Under the pieces are notes generated by a model that ran no database searches, was not told where the DNA came from, and was given only the letters and a program-made list of their open reading frames with translations. Source: Asticcacaulis sp. (lineage in GTDB: Bacteria; Pseudomonadota; Alphaproteobacteria; Caulobacterales; Caulobacteraceae). From it: 64,000 bases of DNA. The stretch spans positions 366,001-430,000 of the forward strand of contig JANQAC010000002.1 of the NCBI GenBank assembly GCA_024707255.1, read 5' to 3'. The translations under genes were made by a program, and so were the position numbers. Of the stretch, positions 20,353 to 29,422 are shown piece by piece; the stretch's first letter is position 1, and each line of letters opens with the position of its first letter.

Positions 20353-21606
20353 ATGTGGAAATCGGGTTTGCGTATATTGGCCGCTGCGGCCTTTCTAGGG
20401 TTGGCGTCATGCAGTCACCTGGAAACACCGCCGCCCGCTACCGCCGTCAGTCAGGCGGAGCCGCAGCTTATCCTGATTTCGATCGATGGCTTCCGTGCCG
20501 ACTATCTGAAGGAGGGGATCACGCCCAATCTTCAGGCCCTGGCCGATGGTGGCGCTTCGGCGGCCATGCGGCCCTCTTTCCCCAGCCTGACTTTCCCCAA
20601 TCACTACACACTGGTCACCGGGCTGCGCCCCGATCACCACGGTATTGTCAACAACACCATGCGCGATCCGCAAAAGCCCGGCGTCACCTTCAAGCTCTCG
20701 AACAAGGAGGCGGTGGCCGATGAATTCTGGTGGGACGACGCCAAGCCGCTGTGGGTGACCGCGCAGGCGCAAGGGATCAAGGTGGCCACCCTGTTCTGGC
20801 CGGGGTCGGAGGCTGTCAATCATGGTGTGCGCCCTGCCTACTGGCTGCCCTATAATGAAGCGATGCCGGACGCTGATCGCGTGAAGCAGGTGCTGGACTG
20901 GATCGACCTGCCGGCCGCCGAGCGACCGGGCGCCATCACGCTCTACTATTCACAGGTCGATCACCAGGGGCATGAGTTCGGCCCCGGCAGTCCGGAGGTC
21001 GATGCAACCCTGCGTGAGATCGATTCCTCGATAGGGCAACTGGTTGATGGTCTGAAAGCGCGGGGTCTTTTCGGTAAGGTCAACATTATTATTGTAGCCG
21101 ATCACGGGATGGCGAAGCACAAACCGGAGCGATTTATCCGTCTGGCTGATCTGTTGCCCCCGGACAGCTATGATCTGGTGACCGGTGGCCAGGTGGCGGG
21201 ATTGTACGCGAAACCGGGCCATGAGGCCGAGGTCGATCAGGCGCTGATCGAAACAAAGCACGACCATATGCAATGCTGGCACAAGGCGAAGATCCCGGCG
21301 CGCTTCCATTATGGTCATCATCGGCGGGTGCCGGAAATCACCTGCCTGGCGGCGGTCGGCGGCTTTATTGTCGGCCCCTCAAAGGATAACTGGATGCCGA
21401 AGCCGGGAGGGGGGAGTCACGGTTATGATCCGTCAGCGCCGGAAATGCAGGCTTTGTTTATTGCCAATGGCCCGGCCATCCGTCCGGGGGTGAAACTTGC
21501 GCCTTTCGATAATGTCGATGTCTATTCGCTGGAAACGAAGCTGCTGGGTATCAGGGGCGAGCGGAACGACGGCAATCTGCGCGCACTGAAGCCGGCCTTA
21601 TACTGA
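20353..21606 (+). CDS. Ectonucleotide pyrophosphatase/phosphodiesterase (NPP family) lipoprotein
   Basis: A 417-residue alkaline-phosphatase-superfamily enzyme. The N-terminus is a lipoprotein signal with lipobox LASC ending near residue 20. The metal ligands and nucleophile follow the NPP pattern: ISIDGFRADYL near 43 (first Asp), PSLTFPNHYTLVTG near 77 with Thr as nucleophile and Asn support, then HHGIVNN, DHQGHEFGP near 203 and ADHGMAKH near 250. It would hydrolyse nucleotide or phospho-diester bonds in the periplasm or at the outer membrane. AAGGAG is placed 7-12 bases before the ATG. Confidence 0.92.
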   Translation: MWKSGLRILAAAAFLGLASCSHLETPPPATAVSQAEPQLILISIDGFRADYLKEGITPNLQALADGGASAAMRPSFPSLTFPNHYTLVTGLRPDHHGIVNNTMRDPQKPGVTFKLSNKEAVADEFWWDDAKPLWVTAQAQGIKVATLFWPGSEAVNHGVRPAYWLPYNEAMPDADRVKQVLDWIDLPAAERPGAITLYYSQVDHQGHEFGPGSPEVDATLREIDSSIGQLVDGLKARGLFGKVNIIIVADHGMAKHKPERFIRLADLLPPDSYDLVTGGQVAGLYAKPGHEAEVDQALIETKHDHMQCWHKAKIPARFHYGHHRRVPEITCLAAVGGFIVGPSKDNWMPKPGGGSHGYDPSAPEMQALFIANGPAIRPGVKLAPFDNVDVYSLETKLLGIRGERNDGNLRALKPALY

Positions 21607-21686
21607 CAGAAACCGGCGACAGGTCTTGTAACTGGCGGAACGCGGTCATTTCGCGTAATGACAAGCCCTAACCAGAAAGACCGAAC

Positions 21687-22976
21687 ATGCCGGAAACGCC
21701 CCCCGCCAAAAAAGCCGCCGCTGCCTTTATCCTGGTGACGGTCTTCCTCGACATGCTGTCGATCGGCGTGATCATTCCGGTCCTGCCCAACCTGATCAAG
21801 AGCTTCCTCGGCGGCTCGGTATCGGAAGCGGGTCTGTGGACCGGCATTTTCGGCGCGGCCTGGGGCCTGGCGCAGTTCTTGTTCACCCCCATACAGGGCG
21901 GCCTGTCCGACGCCATCGGTCGGCGACCGGTCGTGCTGGCGTCGAATTTCGGCACGGGTGTCGATTTCCTGTTCATGGCTTTGGCGCCGGGCTTGTGGTG
22001 GCTGCTGATCGGCCGCATTATCTCCGGCATGACCTCGGCCAGCATCTCTACGGCCTATGCCTATATGAGCGATGTCACGGCGCCGGAAAAGCGCGCCGGC
22101 GTCTATGGCCTGATGGGCGCGGCCTTCGGCGTCGGGTTCGTGGTCGGGCCAAGCCTGGGCGGTGTGCTGGGCGGCGGTTTGCACTGGGGAATAATCCAGT
22201 TCAATGGCGATCACCATTATCCTTTCTATTTTGCCGCCTTCCTTAGCCTGTGCAATTTCCTCTATGGCCTGTTCGTGCTGCCGGAATCCCTGCCGCCGGA
22301 GAAGCGCAAGCCCTTCAGCTTCCATACGGCCAATCCGCTCGGCGCGATCAGGTTCCTGGCGCGTTCGGCGCAGGTCATGCGCCTGTCGCTGATGTACTTC
22401 CTGCTGATGTTCGGCCAGAGCGTCTTCCCGACGACCATGGTGCTCTATGCCGGTTATCGCTTCGGCTGGGGACCGACCGAGGTCGGGCTGATGCTGGCCG
22501 TGGTCGGCATCCTGTCGGCTATCGTGCAGGGCGGCTTGACCGGCGTGATCACCAAGCGGATTGGCGAACGCAAGGCCATGTACATTGGCATCGTGGCGTC
22601 GTTAATTGCCTATACCGCCTATGGGCTGGCGCCGAACTGGCAGATCTTTGTTGGCTTTATCATCATCGGCTGTTTCGGCGGACTGGCCATGCCCAATATC
22701 CAGTCGCTGATGAGCAGCAAGGTCGATCCGAAGGAGCAGGGCACATTGCAGGGCTCGAACATGAGCCTGACCACCATGGGCAATATCGTGGCGCCGCTGA
22801 TCTTCGGCTATGTTCTGTCCACGGTAACCCGGCCCGGTGTCGCGGTTATCTATAGCGGCGCGGCCTTCCTGGTGGCGGCGGTCTGTACCCTGCTGTGCCT
22901 GTGGCTGGCCACCGGCGTCAGGCAGTCCCTGGCCGTGGAAAAAGCTTATGGCGGCGAACCTCAGATTGACGGCTAA
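21687..22976 (+). CDS. MFS transporter, tetracycline-resistance (TCR/Tet) type
   Basis: A 429-residue inner-membrane protein with about twelve predicted helices. The major facilitator loop-2 signature GGLSDAIGRRPV lies near residue 71, and YMSDVTAPEKRAGVYGLMGAAFGVGFVVGPSLGG matches helices 4-5 of TetA-like drug:proton antiporters. A periplasmic/loop insertion after helix 5 (HWGIIQFNGDHHYPFY) is typical of this TCR subgroup. Without regulator or close tet gene context, the substrate is unknown and tetracycline resistance should not be assumed. Confidence 0.88.
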   Translation: MPETPPAKKAAAAFILVTVFLDMLSIGVIIPVLPNLIKSFLGGSVSEAGLWTGIFGAAWGLAQFLFTPIQGGLSDAIGRRPVVLASNFGTGVDFLFMALAPGLWWLLIGRIISGMTSASISTAYAYMSDVTAPEKRAGVYGLMGAAFGVGFVVGPSLGGVLGGGLHWGIIQFNGDHHYPFYFAAFLSLCNFLYGLFVLPESLPPEKRKPFSFHTANPLGAIRFLARSAQVMRLSLMYFLLMFGQSVFPTTMVLYAGYRFGWGPTEVGLMLAVVGILSAIVQGGLTGVITKRIGERKAMYIGIVASLIAYTAYGLAPNWQIFVGFIIIGCFGGLAMPNIQSLMSSKVDPKEQGTLQGSNMSLTTMGNIVAPLIFGYVLSTVTRPGVAVIYSGAAFLVAAVCTLLCLWLATGVRQSLAVEKAYGGEPQIDG

Positions 22977-23051
22977 TTGGCGCTGTCAGCCTTGATACTG
23001 CCGCAATGATTTTTACATTCAAGGCTATCCGGATCATTGAAGGAGCCTGAA

Positions 23052-24476
23052 ATGAAACTGCACGAACCGTTTGCCCTCGCCACCGTCATCATGCTGGCGG
23101 CTTGCTCGCCGGGCCATAGCCAGGACGGGCAAAAGTATTCCGGCAGTTTTAATGAGGCCCTGACCCAGCCGTCTAAGGTGCCGGACAGCGCCATTGGCAT
23201 GAAGGCGTCGTTTGCACCCGTGGTCCGCACCGTGGCGCCGGCTGTGGTCAATGTCTATGCCCGCGGCGTAGTGCGCCAGCAGGTCGATCCGTTCTGGCAG
23301 ATGTTCGGTGCCGTGCCGCGCCAGCAGGTGCAGCAGTCGCTTGGCTCCGGCGTCATCGTGCGCAAGGACGGTATCGTCGTCACCAATAACCACGTCGTCG
23401 CCGGCGGCCAGCAGTTCATGGTGGTGCTGAATGATCGCCGCGAATATCCTGCCAAGCTGTTGCTGGCCGACGAACGCACCGATCTGGCCGTGTTGCAGAT
23501 TGATTCCAAGGAAAGCTTCCCGACGCTCGAAATGGACGATGACCGCAATCTGGAGGTCGGCGACCTGGTTCTGGCCATCGGCAATCCGTTCGGTATCGGC
23601 CAGACCGTGACCAATGGCATTATTTCGGCGCTGAACCGTACCGAGGTCGGTCCCGGCGGCGGCTCATACATCCAGACCGACGCCGCCATCAATCCGGGCA
23701 ATTCCGGCGGCGCCCTGGTGGATATGAATGGCCGCCTGATCGGCATCAATTCGATGATTGTGTCCGGTTCCGGTTCCTCGGCCGGTGTCGGTTTTGCCAT
23801 TCCGTCAGCCCTGGTGCGCCGCGTGGTCGAAAGCGCGGCCGGTGGCGCCACGCATCTCCAGCGCCCGTGGCTCGGTGCCAAGGGCGATACCGTTACCAGT
23901 GATATCGCCAAATCGCTCGGCATGGACCGTCCCGAAGGCGTCCTGGTGTCTGATATCTATGCCGGCGGACCGGCCGATCAGGCGGGCCTGAAAACCGGTG
24001 ATGTCATCCTCAGCATCGACGGACAGCCGGTCAATGACGCTTCTTCCATGCGCTACCGTATTGATCTTTTGACCGTTGGCCAGATGACCGAGGTGCAGGG
24101 GCTGCGCAATGGCAAGCCCTTTACGATCAAGGTGAAAGCGCAGCCGCCTTCGGCGACGCCGGCACGCGATGAACGCGTCATTGCCGGCAATAATCCCTTC
24201 GCCGGCGCCAAGGTCGTCAATCTCTCTCCCGCCGTGGCCGAGGAGGTGGGCGCTGATCCCTTCGATGCGCCCAAGGGGGTGATGGTCTATTCCATCGATT
24301 CCTCGCGCAGCTATGCGGCGGGAATCGGCCTGCGTCCGGGCGATATCATCAAATCGGTCAATGGCAAAGTGATCAATACCACCGCTGATCTTGATGCCGC
24401 CACCAAGGCCGGCGCGCGCCGCTGGCAGATCAGCATCATGCGCAACGGCCAGATGATTACGGCGACGTTTAGTTAA
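23052..24476 (+). CDS. HtrA/Deg-type serine protease with two PDZ domains
   Basis: A 474-residue envelope protease and chaperone. The start at 23052 follows AAGGAGCCTGAA and gives a lipoprotein-like signal (lipobox LAAC near residue 17). The trypsin-like domain has the complete triad: His in NNHVVAGG near 111, Asp in RTDLAVL near 141, Ser in NPGNSGGALVD near 215. The first PDZ domain is at about 265-350 (KSLGMDRPEGVLVSDIY) and the second at about 385-472 (GLRPGDIIKSVNGKVI). It is probably DegP/DegQ-like envelope quality control. Confidence 0.93.
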   Translation: MKLHEPFALATVIMLAACSPGHSQDGQKYSGSFNEALTQPSKVPDSAIGMKASFAPVVRTVAPAVVNVYARGVVRQQVDPFWQMFGAVPRQQVQQSLGSGVIVRKDGIVVTNNHVVAGGQQFMVVLNDRREYPAKLLLADERTDLAVLQIDSKESFPTLEMDDDRNLEVGDLVLAIGNPFGIGQTVTNGIISALNRTEVGPGGGSYIQTDAAINPGNSGGALVDMNGRLIGINSMIVSGSGSSAGVGFAIPSALVRRVVESAAGGATHLQRPWLGAKGDTVTSDIAKSLGMDRPEGVLVSDIYAGGPADQAGLKTGDVILSIDGQPVNDASSMRYRIDLLTVGQMTEVQGLRNGKPFTIKVKAQPPSATPARDERVIAGNNPFAGAKVVNLSPAVAEEVGADPFDAPKGVMVYSIDSSRSYAAGIGLRPGDIIKSVNGKVINTTADLDAATKAGARRWQISIMRNGQMITATFS

Positions 24477-24477
24477 A

Positions 24478-25084
24478 TCAGCCTGCGCGTGATAGCTGAG
24501 CAGGTCGCGCCACCTGATCCATGGCAAAGCGGCATATGCGATCCGCAAGAGAGTCCCAGCCCTCGGATTGCAAGCGGAGCACATGGGTTGCTGCAATGAA
24601 TTCCAGTTGAGTGCTGGCTGACAACGGATAAATCAAAGCTGTCGATCTGTTTCCGTATTCGTCCTGATCGCCTTGAAGGATCAAGGTGGGTACTTTCAGG
24701 CGTGCCAGGTGATCGACCCTGTCAGGCTCATGCGCCTTTTTCGGGATGGTGAAAAGGATAGCCCAGGCAGACTATGCCGGCCATCGGCGCATTACCCGCC
24801 GACTCGGCGGCGAGACGTGTCATGACCCGTCCGCCGGAAGAGCGTCCTATGACGATCAGATTCTGCGTGGGAATGGAGTTCAGAATGCAACGGAGAAAAG
24901 CGATGCGCGGCGCCAAGCCCAGCGGCGGAACGCCATCGGCGAATTGTTCAATCAGATTGCTGTAGGTCAGGTGACGGCCGGGCAAGCGCTGACATAAGGC
25001 TGTCTCAATATACTGATCGTCAGGGTAACGATCTCCTGACATGAAAAGAAAAGTTACATGGGATAGCTGCGATCTGACTGACAT
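24478..25084 (-). CDS. KANL3/Tex30-like alpha/beta hydrolase, frame broken by one base
   Basis: Two minus-strand frames are parts of one protein: 25084-24728 carries FLFMSGDRYPDD and the nucleophile elbow GRSSGGR, ending at GYPFHHPEK; 24684-24478 continues with LILQGDQDEYG, holding the acid residue, and a His-containing end. A run of five A on the coding strand (24737-24741) is one too long; with four, the frame reads through HEPDRVDHLARLKVPT and gives 201 residues. The G-x-S-x-G elbow, GYPFH and QGDQDEYG match the KANL3/Tex30 family of small serine hydrolases with unknown substrate. The gene converges with the HtrA gene, with stop codons 2 bases apart. Confidence 0.75.
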
Positions 25085-25240
25085 GACTCATTACCATCTG
25101 GCCTTATCCGGTGGTCGGCCTGTTCATAACTGTGAAGTGGTAATATGACCAAGGTCTTAATACAGCCGTATCTTTCGCAACTGCTTTACAGCCTGCGATT
25201 CCCTGCCAATAATGCCGCCTTAATTTTTGGGAGGCGTATA

Positions 25241-27196
25241 ATGTTGAAGGTATCTGGTTTGGCCCTGGCCACTGCCTTGATGGCGGGCGGCGCGATGGCG
25301 CAGGAGCAAGCCTTGCCAATGCCGGCGCCGGATACGCCTGCCTTGCCTGCGCCGCAGGATGTCGATTATCCCGGCACGATCAAGCTGCATGTCGATGCCA
25401 CCGATCTCGATCGCCATATCATCACTGTCCATGAGGTTATCCCGGTTTCCGGTGCCGGACCGCTGGTCTTGCTGCAACCGAAATGGCTGCCGGGCACCCA
25501 TTCCGCCGGCGACAGCGACATCACCAAGCTGGCCGGTCTGCATATCACGGCGGGCGGAAAAGAGCTGAAGTGGCACCGCGATGATGTGGCGACCAATGGC
25601 TTCCGTGTCGAGGTGCCAGCGGGCGTCACCGAAGTGGTGGCGGATTTCCAGTTCCTCTCACCCGTGCAAGAGCGCGACGGCCTGATCGTCCACACACGCA
25701 ATATGATGGACATGCAGTGGGAGAACGAGAGCCTTTATCCCGCAGGCTTCTTCACCCGCCGCATTCCAGTCGAGGTGGCGCTTACCCTGCCTCAGGGCTG
25801 GAACTACGGCTCGGCCCTGGAAGAGGCCAGGCGTGAGGGCGATGTCGTCACCTTCAAACCGATCTCCTATGACAATCTGATCGACTCGCCGTTGCTGGCC
25901 GGGCGTTATTTCAAGCGCTATGACCTCGATCCGGGTTCTAAAGTACCGGTCTTCCTCGATATCGCTGCCGATGATCCGGCTGATCTGGAGGTGCCGGAAC
26001 AGGCCCTGACCATCCAGAAGAATGTGGTGCAGGAAGCCTACAAGCTCTTCGGCGGCCAGCACTATGATCACTACGATATCCTGCTGGCCATTACCTCAGA
26101 GATGGGTGGAATCGGCCTGGAGCATCATCGCTCGTCGGAAAACGCCGTCGAGCCGGGCTATCTGCGTAATGTGGTCGGCAAGGGCTTTGGCCGCTTCATT
26201 CCGCCGCACGAATATACCCATAGCTGGGACGGCAAGTTCCGCCGTCCGGCCGGGCAGTTCACGCCGACCTTTCAGGAGCCGATGCGCGATGAACTGCTCT
26301 GGGTCTATGAAGGCGGCACGACCTACTGGGGCGAACTGCTGGAAAGCCGCGCCGGCCTCTACAATTTCGACCAGCGTTTGCAGATGATGGCGGTGACCAT
26401 GGCGAGCTACGATCTGCTGCCGGCGCGGGAATGGCGCGATTTGCAGGACACCACCTATGATCCGATCATCTCCAACCGCGAGCCGAAGTCCTGGCCTTCC
26501 TGGCAGCGCTCCGAGGACTATTATGCCGAGGGCGGGCTGATCTGGCTCGATGCCGATACCCTGATCCGCGAGAAGACCGGGGGCAGGAAGTCGCTCGACG
26601 ATTTTGCCAAAGCCTTCTTCAATGTCCATAACGGTTCGTACCTGCCGGCGCCCTATACATTCGATGATGTAGTGGCGGGCCTGAATTCTGTTTATCCTTA
26701 CGATTGGGCGACCTTCCTGAAAACGCGTCTGGAGCGCACAGGTAAAGGGGCGCCGCTCGATGGTCTGACCCGTGGCGGTTACAAGCTGGTCTACGACGAT
26801 ACGCCGTCCGATTACATCAAGAGCAATGAGAGCAAGCGTGGCGCCAATTTCGGCTACAGCCTGGGCCTGACCATCGGCAAGGATGGCAGTATCCGCGATG
26901 TGTTGTGGGACGGCCTGGGTTTCAAAAGCGGTCTGACGGCGGGCATGAAAGTCATCGCCGTCAATGATCGTGCTTATGACAGTGATCGCCTGAAGGATCT
27001 GGTGATCGCCGCGCACAAGCCAGGCAATACCGACAAGATCAATCTGCTGGTGCAGGATGGGCAGTATTTCAAAACCATCACCTTCGATTACCACGAGGGC
27101 CTGCGCTATCCGCATCAGGAGCGCATAGCGGGTACGACCGACTGGCTGAAACCCATCTACGGGGCTGAGGATAAGCCGGCGAAAAAGGGGAAATAA
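25241..27196 (+). CDS. M61 family metallo-aminopeptidase with PDZ domain
   Basis: A 651-residue secreted zinc peptidase of the glycyl-aminopeptidase (M61) family. The ATG at 25241 follows GGGAGGCG and gives a Sec signal peptide ending at AMAQE near residue 20; an upstream in-frame ATG at 25145 would bury it. The zinc site is HEYTH near residue 322 with the third ligand in YEGGTTYWGE near 356. The N-terminal M61 beta domain precedes the catalytic domain, and a PDZ domain (GFKSGLTAGMKVIAVNDRAYD) is at about 555-640. It likely trims small-residue N-termini from peptides in the periplasm. Confidence 0.93.
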   Translation: MLKVSGLALATALMAGGAMAQEQALPMPAPDTPALPAPQDVDYPGTIKLHVDATDLDRHIITVHEVIPVSGAGPLVLLQPKWLPGTHSAGDSDITKLAGLHITAGGKELKWHRDDVATNGFRVEVPAGVTEVVADFQFLSPVQERDGLIVHTRNMMDMQWENESLYPAGFFTRRIPVEVALTLPQGWNYGSALEEARREGDVVTFKPISYDNLIDSPLLAGRYFKRYDLDPGSKVPVFLDIAADDPADLEVPEQALTIQKNVVQEAYKLFGGQHYDHYDILLAITSEMGGIGLEHHRSSENAVEPGYLRNVVGKGFGRFIPPHEYTHSWDGKFRRPAGQFTPTFQEPMRDELLWVYEGGTTYWGELLESRAGLYNFDQRLQMMAVTMASYDLLPAREWRDLQDTTYDPIISNREPKSWPSWQRSEDYYAEGGLIWLDADTLIREKTGGRKSLDDFAKAFFNVHNGSYLPAPYTFDDVVAGLNSVYPYDWATFLKTRLERTGKGAPLDGLTRGGYKLVYDDTPSDYIKSNESKRGANFGYSLGLTIGKDGSIRDVLWDGLGFKSGLTAGMKVIAVNDRAYDSDRLKDLVIAAHKPGNTDKINLLVQDGQYFKTITFDYHEGLRYPHQERIAGTTDWLKPIYGAEDKPAKKGK

Positions 27197-27207
27197 CTGG
27201 CATGAAA

Positions 27208-27225
27208 GGTTAATGCGCGTTAACC
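27208..27225. promoter_or_regulatory. GGTTAA-N6-TTAACC dyad upstream of the small gene
   Basis: A symmetrical dyad, GGTTAA (27208-27213), six bases, TTAACC (27220-27225). It recalls the CtrA cell-cycle regulator site TTAA-N7-TTAA of Caulobacterales but has a 6-base spacer, so the match is not exact. Confidence 0.35.
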
Positions 27226-27265
27226 TCTTGGGGCGGAGAATCGTGTCTCCGCGCCGGAGGCGAGC

Positions 27266-27499
27266 GTGTATTTCACAGGTGCAGGACAGGTTGAAACGCA
27301 GGCCAGCGCCTATTGGCGCCAGCGCGTGCAGGCGATTGAGCCTGTGGCCAGCCAGGCCAGGCGTAATGCCCCTTCCCGATCGCGGACGGAGCGGGAAGGG
27401 GGGCATGGACCCGCGCTCTACGTCACGCTTTCACCTTTGGGGGAGGCGCAGCTTGATAATCTGAGGCGGGAACTGGCCGCGCAACGGGCGAATCGTTAA
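27266..27499 (+). CDS. Small hypothetical protein (77 residues), GTG start
   Basis: An open frame beginning at GTG 27266 with a GGAGG ribosome binding site at 27256-27260, five bases upstream. The peptide is basic in the middle (SQARRNAPSRSRTERE) and ends in a helical segment LGEAQLDNLRRELAAQ. The middle is encoded by an inverted repeat (27366-27406), so a palindromic element may have inserted in the gene. No family is recognised. It fills most of the gap between the M61 peptidase and rarA and might be chance coding. Confidence 0.45.
   Translation: MYFTGAGQVETQASAYWRQRVQAIEPVASQARRNAPSRSRTEREGGHGPALYVTLSPLGEAQLDNLRRELAAQRANR
27366..27406. repeat. Inverted repeat within the small gene at 27266
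   Basis: ATGCCCCTTCCCG (27366-27378) pairs with CGGGAAGGGGGGCAT (27392-27406), 13 pairs with a two-G bulge and a 13-base loop. The C/G-rich arms resemble those of the palindromic element at 46069, and may mark a dispersed repeat. Confidence 0.6.
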
Positions 27500-27541
27500 T
27501 TTTACCTTCCCACGCCGGGAAGGATGTTCTATATTTGTTTC

Positions 27542-28888
27542 ATGTCGAAAGCGCCTATTGCCGATCTGTTCGGCGCCCCCGAACCGTTGCTGAAAAGCGC
27601 CCTTCCGCAGGTCGATGAGGCCGCAAAGCCGTTGGCCGATCGTCTGCGCCCCAAAACCCTTGCCGAGGTGGTGGGACAGGATCATGTGCTGGGTAGCGGC
27701 GGGGCTATCGCACGCGTGATCGAGCGCGGTTTCCTGCCGAGCCTGATCCTGTGGGGACCGCCGGGCGTCGGCAAGACGACCATTGCGCGCCTGCTGGCCG
27801 AGGCCGCAGGCTATGAATTTCAGCAGATATCCGCTGTCTTTTCAGGCGTGGCCGATCTGAAGAAGGCGTTCGAGCAGGCGCAGTTCCGCCATAGCCAAGG
27901 CGCGCGCACGGTTCTGTTTGTCGATGAAATCCATCGTTTCAACCGTGCCCAGCAGGACAGCTTCCTGCCATATGTCGAGGCCGGTGTCGTCACCCTGATC
28001 GGCGCCACCACCGAAAACCCGTCGTTTGAACTGAATGGCGCGCTTCTGTCGCGCTGCCAGGTGTTTGTATTGAAACGGCTGGATGACGCGGCGCTCGATC
28101 AGCTTATGGTTCGCGCCGAAGAACACCTGGGGCACTGCCTGCCGCTGACACCGGAAGCCCGTGATACGCTGAAACTGCTGAGCGATGGCGACGGGCGTTA
28201 TATCCTGAGCCTGATCGAGTCGCTCGACCATATGGGCTTCGATGCACCGATCGATAGCGAAGGCTTGCTGGCGCATCTGCAAAAGCGCCGGCCGAACCAT
28301 GACAAGGACCGGGAAGGGCACTACAACCTCATTTCCGCCCTGCATAAGTCGGTACGCGGGTCCGACCCTGACGCTGCGCTCTACTGGCTGGCGCGGATGC
28401 TCAATGGTGGCGACGATCCTCTGTTTATCGCCCGCCGCATGATCCGCATGGCGTCGGAAGATATCGGCAATGCCGACCCGATGTCCTTGCTGATGTGCCA
28501 TGCGGCCCGCGATACCTATGAAGTGCTGGGCTCGCCGGAAGGCGAACTGGCCCTGGCGCAGGCCGTGGTCCATATGGCGTCGGCGCCCAAATCCAACAGC
28601 GTTTATACCGCCTTCAAATCGGCGGTGAAGCTGGCCAAGGAAACCGGCCATCTTGATCCGCCGGCGGTCATTCTCAATGCGCCGACCAAGCTGATGAAGG
28701 ATATCGGCTATGGCGCCGGTTATATCTACGATCCGGACGATCCCGATGGCTTCTCCGGCCAGAACTATTTCCCGGATGGCATGAAGCGCCCGAAATTCTA
28801 CGATCCCAAGGGCGATGGCCACGAAGGCAAGACAAAACAACGGCTTGAGTATCTCAGCGAATTGAGGCACCAAAAGCAGAAGCGGTAA
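27542..28888 (+). CDS. rarA: Replication-associated recombination protein A (RarA/MgsA ATPase)
   Basis: A AAA+ clamp-loader-like ATPase that acts at stalled replication forks. The start at 27542 gives 448 residues beginning MSKAPIADLFGAPEP; an earlier in-frame start at 27524 adds six hydrophobic residues. Walker A GPPGVGKTT is near residue 72, Walker B LFVDEIHRFN near 124 and sensor-1 GATTENPSFE near 155. The C-terminal part has ISALHKSVRGSDPDAALYWLARML and the ending SGQNYFPDGM, both family-specific. Confidence 0.96.
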   Translation: MSKAPIADLFGAPEPLLKSALPQVDEAAKPLADRLRPKTLAEVVGQDHVLGSGGAIARVIERGFLPSLILWGPPGVGKTTIARLLAEAAGYEFQQISAVFSGVADLKKAFEQAQFRHSQGARTVLFVDEIHRFNRAQQDSFLPYVEAGVVTLIGATTENPSFELNGALLSRCQVFVLKRLDDAALDQLMVRAEEHLGHCLPLTPEARDTLKLLSDGDGRYILSLIESLDHMGFDAPIDSEGLLAHLQKRRPNHDKDREGHYNLISALHKSVRGSDPDAALYWLARMLNGGDDPLFIARRMIRMASEDIGNADPMSLLMCHAARDTYEVLGSPEGELALAQAVVHMASAPKSNSVYTAFKSAVKLAKETGHLDPPAVILNAPTKLMKDIGYGAGYIYDPDDPDGFSGQNYFPDGMKRPKFYDPKGDGHEGKTKQRLEYLSELRHQKQKR

Positions 28889-28910
28889 TTTCATACGAGG
28901 GGGAATTAAT

Positions 28911-29381
28911 ATGGGTTCGTTTTCAATCTGGCACATTCTGATTCTTTTTATTGTTCTGGCCTTTATTCCAGGCATTGTGCTGGCTGTACTGTTATTTGTG
29001 ATAAGACCGAGCGGTGCCAATCGTTTCGGCGCGCCGGCGCCGGCCAGAAATTTCGGGGAAGCCATTACGGTTTGCCTGAGCAAATTCGTCGATTTCAATG
29101 GACGGGGCAGCCGCTCTGAATTCTGGTGGTTCTATCTCGCTAGTTTTTTGTGCAGTCTGCTTGTTTCGATATTCGCGCGCCCAATTATCGGTGGCATGGC
29201 TCATATTGTTCCGCTTTTACTCCTGTTGCCGGGTCTGGCCGCTGGCGCGCGCCGCCTGCACGATACGAACCGCAGCGCATTGTGGCTCCTGCTTAATCTG
29301 ACGGGTATTGGCGGATTGGCCTTGTTGATCGTGTTCGCTCTGCCTCCAGAGGGTGACGAGCGGGTTAAGGCATTCGAATAG
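28911..29381 (+). CDS. DUF805 membrane protein with extra N-terminal helix
   Basis: A 156-residue inner-membrane protein. An N-terminal membrane segment (about 6-28) and a Pro/Ala linker precede a DUF805 domain of four membrane segments. The FNGRGSRSEFWWF stretch near residue 61 and ARRLHDTNRSALWLL near 116 are DUF805 hallmarks. GAGGGGGAATTAAT precedes the ATG. The family has no established function. A second DUF805 gene lies at 30314, on the other side of the pseudouridine synthase. Confidence 0.85.
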   Translation: MGSFSIWHILILFIVLAFIPGIVLAVLLFVIRPSGANRFGAPAPARNFGEAITVCLSKFVDFNGRGSRSEFWWFYLASFLCSLLVSIFARPIIGGMAHIVPLLLLLPGLAAGARRLHDTNRSALWLLLNLTGIGGLALLIVFALPPEGDERVKAFE

Positions 29382-29422
29382 GCTTTGACCTGCCTCGTCC
29401 ATCCCGCTAGGCATTGCCCTTA

